64,000 nucleotides of DNA, from the NCBI RefSeq assembly GCF_026914265.1, contig NC_069135.1, positions 63,912,738 through 63,976,737 on the forward strand, written 5' to 3'. A model generated the notes under the pieces. The model was not told the origin of the DNA and ran no database searches. It saw only the letters and a list, made by a program, of their open reading frames with translations. The position numbers and the translations under genes were made by a program. Each line of letters begins with the position of its first letter. Position 1 is the first letter of the stretch. Below, piece after piece: positions 1 through 12,254 of this stretch. Origin of the DNA: Mya arenaria. Its lineage: Eukaryota > Mollusca > Bivalvia > Myida > Myidae.

Positions 1-1139
1 AATTCGTCTCCAGGAATAATGCAGCAGTTGTTAAACACATACTCAGTTTCTGATCAAAATTAGTTTAAGTTCGTATTTGTGTACTATACAATAAACATCC
101 GTTGTTATTAGTCAAATACATAATAAATGTTGTAAGTTTGACTTAACACGTGGGGATTAAAAGATAAAAAATATAATTTCAAAATAGCGAGTCAAATTCC
201 TGTGGTTTCATCGTGTTTGTATCTAAACAGTTGGAAACTTATCATGTGTTTTTATATTGCAAACAATAAATTAATGATTATTTCGGTTTTGTTGTACAGT
301 GTTACAATAGAAACCCCTCAAGGCGACGAAAATCCGGTTTTCAAGATTTGTGTAATGAGATGAAAAGGGCAAATTAAATAGAAAATAAATATATAGATGG
401 ATAAGGGAAATCATAAAAGGTATATATGCTTCCCTACGCTAACATAAGAGCTCATTGGTGCAAACTTTAGCGCTTCTTGTTATTTTACAGTAACTGCATG
501 TTAGTTATCAATAGTACGATTTAATCTAATCCGGTAAAAATGATTGAAATGAAAGCCTCTTTAGAAAATACGTTATAAGCTAGTCAATTATTATAGCAGT
601 AGCAGATACATCCATCATTGACAGAACAAAAGAATAAACAACCGCATCAAAAATAATTATACGGAAACAATATCTGTCAAGGATAATATGAATGTTAAAA
701 TTACCAACATCAGACGCACATGTTTAAAACATGCTTCCTGGATCATACAAACCCGGTCAATTCCTAATTTGTCGAAATTTCTTAGGCGTTATTCAACCTT
801 CAGTGCTTTATTTCATGAAGCAAAATTTTGCAATGAAAAGAAAATAGAAAATGTAAGCAATTGAGCTTTTACGTGGTATTAGATCATACATTTGCTAAAA
901 AATGATGTTTTCGTCTATCTATGTCCCTTACTATACAATATACACATTATTTATAGCATGCTGTTCTACAAGCTATTTATCGGCACCCTTTGATATTTTG
1001 CATCAATGGTCTACTTATATAATATTCATCCGTTCTGGCCATGGTTATAGTGCGCAGCTCTTAATATCAAACGTGTTTAGAATAGTAAAATATCATATAC
1101 GGTTCCATAATTTTGCATCAGATGTATCGCAATTTTAGG
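1..1139. other. AT-rich non-coding stretch
   Basis: I see no convincing gene. The only open frame of note, around 900-1138 on the plus strand, has no flanking splice sites, no recognisable motif and an AT-rich low-complexity composition. The stretch lies before a locally duplicated segment and shows no clear repeat. Confidence 0.5.
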
Positions 1140-1870
1140 GACCAACGTAGGACGACCGGTCTCTTCTCAACAACCGCAAAGTATAAGCTGAGAGGTGGTA
1201 TTGGGTTTGAAAGACCACCCTCAGGACAATGAGGCTAATATCAATATACAGACGAAACTAATGGTGTACAGAAATTGTGTCTGAGCCATTTTCTTGATGA
1301 ATACTTTAACCATTGCTTGTAAATATTGAACATTTTAAAAGAAAAATGAAATAATAAATGGTACTAAGATACACTTCAAGTCGTGATAGGACACACGGCT
1401 GAGTTAAACCATAATATGGATCAATGGAAGTATTGTATTATATAAATCCGTTCTGGCAAATGTAAACTAAAGAAAGTGGATCAAGTAGACCCAGCATGTT
1501 AAGCCTGTTTTTGAAATCACAAGCCATTCAGCTTCATTACCCATAAAGATGGAAAGAAGCCAATGGTCTGAGATTGTAAAACAATGCTTTGATTATCGTT
1601 ATGTGTTAAGAAAAAAGGCAACAACGAGTAATCGATTCCGAATTGGTGTTACTTGCACCCAAAAAGACTTTCTCCTCATCAACCGTAAAGTACAGACTTA
1701 GAGATGTATGGGGTTCGGATGAACCCCTACAAGACAATGAGGCTAATATCAGTGGAAGGACGATACTAATGTACATGGGTGTGTTTTACCCATTTCTGTT
1801 GTATATTTGGAATCTGTTTTAAGAAATAAAGGCAATAAAATATGTAAGAAGTACTAACCGGTGGATAAAG
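1140..1870. repeat. Imperfect direct duplication, offset about 500 bp
   Basis: A block at about 1163-1265 recurs at about 1674-1775. Both contain a stretch reading 'caaccg-aaagta', then 'gacaatgaggctaatatca', then 'ctaatg', in the same order and spacing. A weaker match follows each: a tail with AATAAA-like motifs ('aataaatgg', 'ggcaataaaatatgt'). The same 'ggcaataaaatatgt' tail recurs near 54867, so the unit may be the 3' end of a dispersed retroelement. The identity of the element is not established. Confidence 0.5.
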
Positions 1871-2094
1871 GTACGTGGAATGTATGCATAAACCTTCCAG
1901 CAAATTGACATGACGAGTTAACTTGGAAACCGCCTTTCCCCGCCCTAGCACCCAGCCATTCCCTTTAAACCGCCAGTGAATGATGTCCGTATATTTCTAA
2001 ACATTTAATCGCGGATCTACTTCAATTTTATCCCGTAGTCTTATAGTCGTCTCAAGGGGACTTGTAACTGCATTTACTTATAATTTCCCTTTGA

Positions 2095-3720
2095 TGTGAC
2101 AGACGTCGGTGGTGGGCCGTAATGCAGCCAACAGTCGTAGGCAGACAATGCATCAAATGGTCACAGACAGACCGTAATAATGCAGCCAAAGGCCGCGGGC
2201 AGACCGTTAAAATGTAGTCAATAGTCGCGGGCACGCCGTTATAATGCTGCCAATAGTCACGTGCAGACCGTTATGATGCATTCAATAGTCGCGGGCAGGG
2301 CGTCAAAATGCAGTCAATAGTTACGGGCAGGTCGTTATAATGCAGCCATTAGTCGCGGGCAGGCCGTTCTAATGCAGTCAATAGTCACGTGCAGACCGTT
2401 ATAATGCAGTCAATAGTCGCGGGCAGACCATTATAATGCAGTCAATAGTCGCGGGCAGACCATTATTATGCAGTCAATAGTCGCGGGCAGACCATTATAA
2501 TGCAGTCAATAGTCGCGGGCAGACCATTATTATGCAGTCAATAGTCGCGGGCAGACAATTATAATGCAGTCAATAGTCGCGGGCAGACCATTATTATGCA
2601 GTCAATAGTCGCTGACAGAGCGTTAAACGCAGTCAATGGTCGCGGGCAGACCGATGTAATGCAGCCAATGGTCGCGGACAGGCCGTTATAATGCAGCCAA
2701 TGGTCGCGGACAGATCGTTGTATTGCAGCCAAATGGTGCAGGCAGATCGTTATAATGCAGCCAATGGTCGCAGGCAGATCGTTACAATGCAACCAATGGT
2801 CGCGGACAGGCCGTTATAATGCAGCCAATAGTCGCAGGCAGGCCGTTAAAATGCATCAAATGGTCGCTGACAGACCGTTATAATGCAGCCAATATTCTCG
2901 GTCAAGCCATTATAATGAAGTCAATTGTCGCGGTCAGGCCGTTATAATGCAGCCAATAGTCGCGGGCAGGCCGATATAATGCAGTCAATGGTCGCGGGAA
3001 GACCGTTATAAAGAAGTCAATGGCTGCGGGCAGACCTTTGTAATCAAGCCAATGGTCGCGTGCAGGCCGTTATTATGTATCAATTGGTCGCGGAATGACC
3101 GTTATAAAGAGGCCAATTCTCACGGACAGACTATTATTTTGCACCCAATGTTCGCAGTCAGTCCGTTATATTGCAGCCAATGGTCGCAGGGAACCCTTTA
3201 TATTGCAGCCAATGGTCACGGACAACCCATAATGATGCAGCCAATGGGCGCGGGCAGCCCGTTATATTGCAGCCAATGGGCGCGGGCAGCCCTTTATATT
3301 GCAGCCAATGGTCACAGACAACCCATTATGATGCAGCCGATGGTCGCGGGCAGTCCGTTATATTGCAGCCAATGGGCGCGGGCAGCCCGTTATATTGCAG
3401 CCAATGGGCGCGGGCAGCCCTTTATATTGCAGCCAATGGTCACAGACAACCTATTATGATGCAGCCGATGGTCGCGGGCAGTCCGTTATATTGCAGCCAA
3501 TGGGCGCGGGCAGCCCGTTATATTGCAGCCAATGGTCGCGGGCAACCCTTTATATTGCAGCCAATGGTCACGGACAACCCATTATGATGCAGCCGATGGG
3601 TGCTTGCTGACCGTTTTAATGCAGCCAATAATCGCGGGCAATCCTTTATAAAAGCAGGCAACGGTCGCGGGCAGACCGTTGTAAAAGCAGCCAACATTCG
3701 AGGCAGTTCGTTATAAATTT
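2095..3720. repeat. 32-bp minisatellite, about 50 copies
   Basis: The unit contains 'aatgcagtcaatagtcgcgg' followed by 'gcagaccatt' and repeats every 32 bases (for example the 'ataatgcag' at 2401 and 2433). The array drifts in sequence: left-hand units carry 'cagaccattataatg', right-hand units (about 3160-3600) 'cagcccgttatattg' and 'gggcgcgg'. It is clearly richer in G and C than its surroundings. Because 32 is not a multiple of 3, open frames across it (3052-3610 plus, 2559-2792 minus) cycle through all three phases of the unit every 96 bases and are most likely by-products of the repeat, not genes. Confidence 0.93.
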
Positions 3721-6462
3721 TTGAAAAACAAACCCCGAAACGATGAACACGACTTCTGAAATACTATCATAGCTCGAGTTTTGGATTTACGATGAAACGT
3801 GGTTATTTACTACAAAGAATTTGTGATAACAATTTACTACAAAGAACTTGTGATTACAATGGAATCATTTATCTTTTTAAATCTTTCAAACATTAGTGGT
3901 TCACAAACGTTTTAATCATTTACGTGATAAACAACGATGGAATAGTACTCAAGGGGAAGTGAATCGAGTCAAGCACATTTCTTAGATACACAGGTAAGTT
4001 CCCTTCAACATAAGCCAGAAGTTACTACTTTCGTTTTTAAAATACTTGTCCAATCATGTCATATATTTTAAACCTTCAGAAGTTTTGTTTGTTTGAAGCA
4101 GTTTTACTTGACAGAATAAACTCCAAAACTCCACACTGAAAAATAACGGGAATTGATATACACACAGTGTCTATATTGCTTGTAAGTATACTGTACATGT
4201 CATGTTTCGGTGTAAATAATTATTATATTTTGTCAAATTTATTGGATGGAATTACAATGGGAAATTATTCTCCATATTGAAACTTCGAATAGCTTTTCAA
4301 AATCTTTACGAAAATTACGTTTTGCTATTCAAGTGTATTTGGTGAAATTACAGTAACAAGTAATTGGTTCATTGTTTGTGTCACAGTTGCTTAATGTCAA
4401 TGGAGTAATTTAGGGCCCTTGTGATGTTCTTTGATCATAGCCCTCAAGCAATTCTTCAACCATAGAACAAAACTGTCCTTCCACCCAAAAGTTACTTTTG
4501 GACATACCCTAAAACATGAATCGTCTCTATAATAATAAATTCAACTAAACCCTTCATTGGTACATATTTATTTTTTACATTTGTTTAATATAAAATCGGT
4601 TCATCGCATATACAATTAGAATAAAACACATTTAATGCCTTAAATATAATAATCAAACAAAGTCCGAATTGACCTGTCCGCACTACATAAAAAATCAGAG
4701 AAATATGACTATTAACATTTGACATACTCACTCAAGACACTTATCGTTTAACTTACCGACACCGAAAAACTGATGGTGATATGAACTGTTCATGAGCATT
4801 TAAGGACGATAGGTCAAGCAATTTTAAAATTAGTAAGCGAACACAAAATATCCGAAGAATGTTGATTCTGTTCAAGCCAAAGCCTTTTGTAACATAGATT
4901 TCGAAATAAACATATAAATATAAAAACTTTAACTTTTACCTTTGGCCTACTTAACAATATCCCCTAGGTCAAAAGCCCCAGTACCAGTCAGATTTGGTTA
5001 AAAACTCAGTTTGAAATGTATATTTTTGTCAATAAATATATACATGCATTGATAATTTACTGTAGTCGTGTGATATTGAACTAAAGTACATGTCTACATT
5101 TATTTGAACTAATCATTGTGTAGCAAGTTTTAAGTGTACCATTATACTTATTTAATGTACTACGAAAATTTGAATACTTTAGAATCATTAAAAAAAATAA
5201 TTATTTGACTTTTTCAGACTTTAGTGGTTCATACAATTTAAAAGAACTTTCATAGATACTCCTTAAGGGGAAGTAAAGCGAATGAAGAACATTATTAAGC
5301 TTAACGGGTAAAGTCCCGTTTCTCATAAGCTGGAAGTTACTAGGTTCGTTATTCTAGAAAGCATTCAGAAGTTTTGTATGACAGAAATGATTGCTATTGG
5401 CAGAATAAAATCTTTACCGAATAATTAATTGAAAATACATATTGCTTCATATTGTTTGTATGTATACTGTTCATTTAAATGATTTATTGATAATAATTAA
5501 GAAAAATATTGGATGGAACTAAAATGAGAAATTCACTTCCAAGTTAGGCTTTCAAGTGTTAAATTGTTCAAAACCTTTGAGTGTTGACGAAGACATGTTT
5601 CGGCCATATCAGGCGAAATCACAGTTACTTATAATTACACTGCCAGTAATCACAGGCATTTAGCTTATCATATGAGTCTTAATTGTTACATTTAATGTAT
5701 CGCTTCCGGGTATGAAATCAAGTGATATAAAAACATCTGTTTTAATATATTTATCATAAAGTGAGAAAATTCCTGTGGATGCGGTGCATAAACTCAGACA
5801 ATATTCGATACTAAGGGGGCGCCTACTGGTCAAGCCAAACCTACCTTCACAAAAGTCGTGATAAAAGTTAATAATTGTGACGACTGTGAACTTTAACGTG
5901 ACCATGAACAACGCACTCACCATGATAAGTATCAACATTTTATTATGAATTACCTTGACTTAAAACCAAGAAGTGTCAGTCACTGGCTAGGACAACCGGC
6001 CACTTTCGTTTTATTTCCAAGATAAAGCTTTCTATATGCTGCCTTTGTTACAAACAGTTTAGTTTTCAGTTGTATTATAATCCCTTTACAAATACATGTG
6101 ATATGAGGTACCAATATTTACAAAGTATGAGTATGAAACACACAAACATATAATTGAACAAGGCTGCAGGGTCCAATTTAGTTTTGTATGACATAACTAT
6201 GATATAATTACGAAATGTATTAGATATCCTATATGGAATAAATATAAAGTATGTTTAAGAGTATAGACAGATAAAATATTATTTTTAAGGACTAGATGAT
6301 ACCAGTCCTAAAATCGGCAAATACAAATACATTTGTTCCTCAAAAAAAACTATAATTGTCAAAACAAGCTTGTTTAATTAAAACAAATATAATTTTACAT
6401 GATTAAAAGAGTATTTTGTCGCTGTTCCAGCTGAGTATACCCGTTTAAAAAATAGCGCATAA
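3720..6462. other. AT-rich intergenic DNA with a diverged 1.3-kb-offset duplication
   Basis: No gene recognised. Blocks at about 3890-4060 and 5215-5370 share order and motifs: 'tagtggttca', then 'aaggggaagt-aa-cga', then a 'taa-ctggaagttact' type stretch. Similar 'aagttccctt...tttcgttttaaa' text occurs again near 48258, and a shorter version lies in the upstream regions of TRIM-like genes A and B (about 22130 and 51160). The minus-strand open frame 5660-5938 has no supporting motif. Confidence 0.4.
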
Positions 6463-6750
6463 TGGTTTTCAAGTTTATAGTGTGTATATTAAGCATGTCC
6501 AATGTCATACGATTAGTACAGATAATTATACCGACATTATTAATTTACTCAGTTGATTTCGAATTGGATAAATAAGCAAATAATGCGAAAGATACATGTG
6601 TCGTAAGTGATGAACTACATTAATAAGATAGATTCGATGCGTTGTTCACAATGATAGCAATTTTATGTAGGTTTTTGACAATTTTCTCTTTTATTGCAAT
6701 GGTATCATCTGGTGGCTAGTCCCTTTAATATATTAAAGGTTCACCCAAGG

Positions 6751-7680
6751 ATGGATGCTGTTCAAGGCCGTAATGTGACCAAGGCAACATCATCGACATC
6801 TGACCTCACCTATTGTCAACCATGCAGTGAAGATGACTAGAAATTAATACCAAATGCTTTCTGTCTAGTCTGTAATGAGTTCCTGTGTTCCACCTGTGCC
6901 CGAGTACACAGGAACATGAAGCTTACCAAAAGCCACGACCTCAAAGACAAGATCAGTATGCCTTCCTTATTTTGTGCAGAGAGTGAGGATGAGACATTTA
7001 CAGAAGCATGTCGAAGCCATGCTAAAGAGTGTATTAAATACTTCTGTCCGCGGCATGGTGTTCTTCTGTGAGGAGACAGCGTAGTTGAAAATGAAGGACA
7101 TCGCACTTGTAAGGTAGAATAGATTCACCAATTGGCAAAACAATACAAGATGGGTGCAGAATACAACAGCTTGAAAACAGGACTTGACCAGAGTGTTATT
7201 GACATTAAAAACTATTTATCAAGCATACAGGCAAGCATGAAATCAGTTGACGAAGAAAACTTGACCATTATCAATGAGGTTCGCAAGTTCAGGACTGAAA
7301 TCAACCAATACCTGGATAAAAGGGAAAAAGAGTTACTAGAAGAAATTGAGCAGAAAAAACGGAAATCCATGACACTGCTTATTAAGCTGGAAGCAAACTG
7401 TCAAGAAATGGAATCTGCCACTGAAAAGCTTAGATCAGAGCTACAAGCCCAGGAGAATAACTGCAACCAGCTGTTTGTATCTGGGACAAGGGCACTTAAA
7501 GAGCTTGTGAATCTACGGTCAGGCCTTGATAACATCAGGGAAGAAAGTAGTATTCCTTACTTTAAGTTCAGCAGGGACCCCGCATCTGAACAGTTCCTGG
7601 TCTCAAGCACAGCATTCGGAACAGTGGACCAGCTGGTGCCACTTTCGGCAGATCAGCATAAACAACTTCAGGGGCCTGGA
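6751..7680 (+). pseudogene. Dead TRIM-like B-box/coiled-coil exon 1
   Basis: Reading from the ATG at 6751 gives MDAVQGR, then a B-box 1 like that of genes A and B, B-box 2 and a long coiled coil. The frame is preserved to about 7740, but three in-frame stops interrupt it: TAG at 6838 (codon 30, lysine in the paralogues), TGA at 7069 (a zinc-binding cysteine of B-box 2 in the paralogues) and TAG at 7120 (codon 124). A further B-box 2 cysteine is serine. At the place where gene A has its exon 1 donor (g|gtaagc), this copy has 'ggaaat', so the donor is gone too. The part from 7132 on, about 200 codons, is still open and closely resembles A and B. Three stops plus a lost donor make sequencing error unlikely. 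The copy still shares upstream DNA with the array (about 6463-6560 resembles 21158-21260). Confidence 0.9.
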
Positions 7681-7907
7681 AATCAACACATACCAGATAA
7701 CTTACAAAAGGGTTACATATTGATCATTTCTTTAGTGTAACATATAAATATTGTGTTCCTTCCCCGAGTTATTGAAAATATACATTGCAATACCTGATCT
7801 ACATTACATCTACATTGCGGAAAATCTCCTTTTAAAGAGATTTATTTTTAAATCGTACTCCTAGCCCTAAATTTCAGTCACCACCCAGAGTTGTGTTCAC
7901 ATTTCAG

Positions 7908-7966
7908 ATAGACCAAATGAAACAGGGAAACCGGTGGATACCCAAACCAACAAGATGGTGTTTAAG
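7908..7966 (+). CDS. Candidate first visible exon of unnamed split gene (or TRIM exon 2 relic)
   Basis: A 59-base segment lies between an acceptor (cacatttcag) and a donor (aag|gtgaga). It enters in phase 1 and leaves in phase 0, reading RPNETGKPVDTQTNKMVFK, which joins in frame to the next exon at 8308. Unexpectedly, its last two-thirds match TRIM-like exon 2 of gene A: KLVDTTTNKMVSQVK there against KPVDTQTNKMVFKVR here, in the same frame, about 36 of 46 bases equal by my count. Its entry phase is also that of TRIM exon 1. So it is either a genuine exon of the downstream gene that resembles TRIM by chance, or the remains of this locus's own TRIM exon 2 whose 'caggtgaaac' has become a splice donor. 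I cannot decide between these. Confidence 0.5.
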
Positions 7967-8307
7967 GTGAGACAATGGGCGTATATATTTAGATATTTAA
8001 TTACACTGACTTTTGTGTGATTATGCAAGCTACCAGCATTGAACACGTGTTTACTTACCATTTAAATGCGGTAATCCAATCATTTATTGATCAAGCTATG
8101 TCAATGCGTAAGATGTCTGTTTGTGGTTTTGTACGTTTGTGTATCACTTTTAGTGTTGGGCCCTTACAATATGCCTTTAATCAGGGTTCATATTTAAGGG
8201 CTTGAATAATGAGCTTGTATAAATGTCAAATTTTGGCACTGCTATAGTATTGTAATAATATGCATTGTGTTAAAATGTTGTATAATGATTTTCCGTGCAT
8301 ATTTCAG

Positions 8308-8415
8308 AAAGGAGATGAAATTGTGATTGAGACGTTCTACCATCGAAGCGGGAAGGAGTTCCAATGTGTCTACCAGACTGGAATGCGCTTCTACTTCGAC
8401 GACTGGGGAAATAAG
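8308..8415 (+). CDS. Exon of unnamed split gene, 36 codons
   Basis: Flanked by acceptor 'catatttcag' and donor 'aag|gtatgt', phase 0 at both ends, no stop. It reads KGDEIVIETFYHRSGKEF then QCVYQTGMRFYFDDWGNK. The alternating hydrophobic and polar residues suggest beta strands. The product continues directly into DLQPFPKRW in the exon at 11429. I do not recognise the family. Third-position choices and the higher G+C content set it off clearly from the AT-rich intron DNA on both sides, which supports coding use. Confidence 0.72.
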
Positions 8416-9119
8416 GTATGTAACTTATGTGTTTAAGGGAAGTTACACAGGAGCTGTTTCCGAAATAAGTTGTGTCTTGAACATGCTCTATGATTGTAAT
8501 CAGTTGTTGTTGTTTTTTGCAAAATACTTCAGACGCTAATTATATGAATGGGCATATCATCATAATGAAAAATGAACTTCAAAACTAACATTCCTTAGGT
8601 TCACTAGTAAGATAATTTAAAAAAAAGGTGTTTAAAAAATCACATTTCATTTCAATTCATTAGTATCAAATTCAATATAATTTTCCCTTGAATCAATAAT
8701 GTTTCTTTCACATATAAAGTAGTCATAAAAGTAGCAGTCGGATAAAAGTTATGAACATCAATTGACTTACATACTTCTACGTCAACCCTGACCAATGCTG
8801 AGAATTTCAGTGGCATTCATTGTTAAATTGAACGTTTATATCAAATTAGTGCTTGAACACATGAAACTAGAACTTCTTGATAAGTTACTTAATATATGTT
8901 TTACCAATAAACCATGTATAGCATATATATTTAATATGAGCATTTAAGCTATACATGTAGAATAATATAATTGTTTATAAACGGAGTATTTTGACTGGAA
9001 CCAATATTGAAGGAGCAAAGTTCCACTGACTGCAGATTTTAGTCCTACTAAGGGCATATTACGAACATTCTCAAGTTCAAGACTAATCTCAGAATAGAAC
9101 TTTTATATAAGGACTCATC

Positions 9120-10945
9120 TTTATTATGCCCCCCCCCCTTCGAAGAAGAGGGGTATATTGCTTTGCACAGGCATGTCGGTCGGTCGGTCCGTCGGTAGAC
9201 CAAAGCTTGTCCGAGTGATAACTCAACAATTCCTGGACGTATGGTCATCAAACTTCACATGAAGGTTGGGCCTGACCAGTAGATGAAACCTATTGATTTT
9301 GGGGGTCATCGGGTCAAAGGTCAAGGTCACAGTGACCTTTAATGGTAAAATAATTTTAAAGCTTGTCCGAGTGATAACTCAACAATGCCTGCACCCAAGG
9401 CCCTCAAACTTGACATGGAGGTTGGGCCTGACCAGTAGATGACCCCTATTGTTTTTGGGGGTCATCAGGCCAAAGGTCAAGGTCACAGTGACCTTGAATG
9501 GTAAAAGGTTGTCCGAGTGATAACGTGACAATGCCTGCACCCATGGCCCTCAAACTTGACTTGGAGGTTGGGCCTGACCAGTAGCTGACCCCTATTGTTT
9601 TTTGGGCTCAATGGGTCAAAGGTCAAGGTCACAGTGACCTTGAATGGTAAAAGGTTGTTCGAGTGATATCTCAACAATGCCTGCACCCATGGCCCTCAAA
9701 CTTGACTTGTAGGTTGGGCATGACCTGTAGATGACCCCTATTGTTTTGGGGGGTCATTGGGCCAAAGGTCAAGGTCACAGTGACCTTGAATGGTAAAAGG
9801 TTGTCCGATTGATAACTCAACAATGCCTGCACCCATGGCCCTCAAACTTGACTTGGGGGTTGGGCCTGGCCAGAAGATGGTCCCTATTGATTTAAGGGGT
9901 CATTGGGCCAAAGGTCAAGGTCACAGTGACCTGGAATGGTAAAAGGTTATCCGAGTGATAACTTGACAATGGCTGCACCCATGGCCCTCAAACTTGATTT
10001 GGAGGTTGAGCCTGGCCAGAAGATTGTCCCTATTAATTTTAGGGGTCATTGGGCCAAAGGTCAAGGTCACAGTGACCTTGAATGATAAAAGGTTGTCCAA
10101 GTGATAACTCAACAATGCCTGCACCCATGGCCCTCAAACTTGACATGGAGGTTGGGCCTGACCAGTAGATGACCCCTATTGATTTTAGGGGTCAAAGGTC
10201 AAGGTCACAGTGACCTTGAAAGCAAACTCGACAATTCTTGGACCTATGGTCATTAAACTTGACATGAAGGTTGGGCCTGCCAAGTAGATGACCCCTATCG
10301 ACTTTGGGGGTCATCAGGTCAAGGTCAATGTCACAGTAACCTTTAATGCAAAAAAGTTAACAAATCTTCCCCAATGATATCTCGACAATGCCTGAACCTA
10401 TGATCATTAAACTTGACATGGATGTTAAGCCTGACCAGTAGATCACCATTATTGATTTTAGGATTCATAGAGCCAAAGGTCAAGGTCACAGTGATCTTGA
10501 ATGGTAAAAGGTTGTCCGAGTGATAACTCAACAATGCCTGAACCCATGGCCTCCAAACTTTACTTGGAGTTGCATCTGACTTGTAGATGACCCCTTATGA
10601 TTTAAGGGGTCATCGGGTCAAAGGTCAAGGTCACAGTGACCTTGAACGAAAAAAACTTGTCTTTTGATAACTTGACAATGCCTGCACCCATGGCCCTCAA
10701 ACTTGACATTTAGGTTTGTGGTGACCAGCTAATGACTCTGGATTTTGAGTTCATAGAGTCAAAGGTCATGACGGTCATAACACACTATATCCTCACACTT
10801 TAATGGTCATAATCTTAAAACAGCAACAAATCAGCTGTCATTTTGGTCCATGCATATTTCATTCAATTGTCCATATAATCCTGACAACATGGCGCTCAGG
10901 GGGGGGGGGGAAGGCATAATGTTTGACAAACATCTCTTGTTCCAT
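9120..10945. mobile_element. Tandem-repeat element with ten ~150-bp units carrying GGTCACAGTGACC
   Basis: About ten units of 130-156 bp, each with 'gataactcaacaatgcctg', 'ccctcaaacttgac', 'ttgggcctgaccagtagatg' and ending in 'aaaggtcaaggtcacagtga'. The core is a near-perfect 21-base palindrome centred on GGTCACAGTGACC; I count eight intact cores (for example 9325, 9481, 9627) and two degenerate ones. The outer ends look inverted: 'ttatgccccccc' at the left (about 9124) and 'gggggggggaaggcataat' at the right (about 10902-10920), followed by 'gacaaacatctcttgtt'. That plan, short inverted ends around an internal tandem core, is known for non-autonomous bivalve elements such as the pearl type; assignment to that family is only a suggestion. 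It sits in an intron of the unnamed gene (exons 8308 and 11429). Minus-strand open frames inside it are repeat by-products. Confidence 0.85.
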
Positions 10946-11428
10946 TCGTTTTACAAAAACGAATGTGAATAATTCTACAATCTCGAATAATAATACAGTT
11001 CAGCAGTTGTCATTATCAAAACTAAACTACAAAGAAAGTAACAAGGAAAGGATGATTTGCAGTTTTTAACAAAGTTGGCCGTTTAAACTACCATGTACAC
11101 GAGGTGTCGAGGTGACACAATATAACATTACTCTACTTGAGTGGTGAACAATTGTAAACTTTTTTAAGAATCAGGTAGACGGCTTACTCAAATTAGAAAT
11201 ATGCCAACAAAAATGATTGTACTAATATGTAGCATTTCCACTGATGTGATGTATCAGTTAACGCTGTCAATCATTTAGAGAAATGCTCTAATTGCTTTTA
11301 ACTTTGCCTGGCCCCGGTCTCTCATTGTAGGGCAAGCCTGCATATTACCTCTTTACCATTCTTTAGACGTCTGTTATTTATGAATGGAAAATCCCGTTGC
11401 TTTTCTCATGTTTTGACTGTATTATTAG

Positions 11429-11587
11429 GATTTGCAGCCTTTCCCGAAGCGATGGTACAACGAAGGTCTTCTTGTCACCAACACCATACTCAAGGATGAC
11501 AGCCAGGTACACAGGGTTTTACCCTGCAACTTTGACCTTGTTGCATTTACTTTCAGGGTTACGTTTACAACTGAAAGTCTGAAACAA
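11429..11587 (+). CDS. Exon of unnamed split gene, 53 codons
   Basis: Acceptor 'gtattattag', donor 'aaacaa|gtatgc', phase 0 at both ends. It reads DLQPFPKRWYNEGLLVTN, TILKDDSQ, then VHRVLPCNFDLVAFTFRV and TFTTESLKQ. An internal GT...CAG pair (11507 to 11556) could remove 50 bases, but the frame after it stops within six codons, so the uninterrupted reading is preferred. The strongly alternating second half looks like beta-sheet. No family recognised. Confidence 0.7.
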
Positions 11588-12254
11588 GTATGCCTTTTGT
11601 AAACTTTGATACTATAGTTATTGTTAAATAATAATGATAACAATATTTAATGATATTTAATATCTGCTGATTCAGTCCTTTTTGTCCTCGAGTTTGTGCA
11701 TCTAATCAGGGTTGATAAGATTTAAAATATTGCAACATCTTCGGATATGTTCGGATCGCAAATTATCGTTTATTAATATACATATCAATTGAAAATTGTT
11801 AATTTTGTCATTGTTTGTATTGTGTCAGCAGACCACGAAAACTTAAATCAACATGTGTTAATTCATGATATGTTAAATGTATTGTTGTCGTTACCGTTTA
11901 AATTTTACGTTTAAAAGTGCTTTGGAATAATCACTTGTTTCCCGCGGTATTGTTTCGTAATATGATAATATGTTTCCGGTTACGGTCGGATCGTTTTATT
12001 TACAGCCTGGCTGTGGAAAAAATACTGAAAGAGTGTCTTAAATGAGATTAAGTATTTTTTAAACAATTATGGAAAGAAATAATGAGCCATCGGTGTTAAT
12101 ATACGTTATAAATTGCGTGGTATATGGCATTATTGGGAATATGAACGCAGTTGGGCTTGTTACAGTACGTTTGAAGCACATAGGACTCCACAAACTTTAA
12201 CCAACCCAACTCCGTTCATACTGCGATAATGACATCAATCATACAATCACTGTT

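Noticed and set aside
3052-3610. Three overlapping plus-strand open frames with a Gln/Pro/Met/Gly repeat
   Set aside because: They follow the 32-bp minisatellite, cycle through its phases and have no context of a gene.
9048-10534. Series of similar ~65-residue minus-strand frames
   Set aside because: They repeat with the ~150-bp units of the palindrome-bearing element and are broken between units.
11507-11556. 50-base mini-intron inside the exon at 11429
   Set aside because: Its removal leads to a stop after five codons, while the uninterrupted frame continues to a good donor in phase 0.
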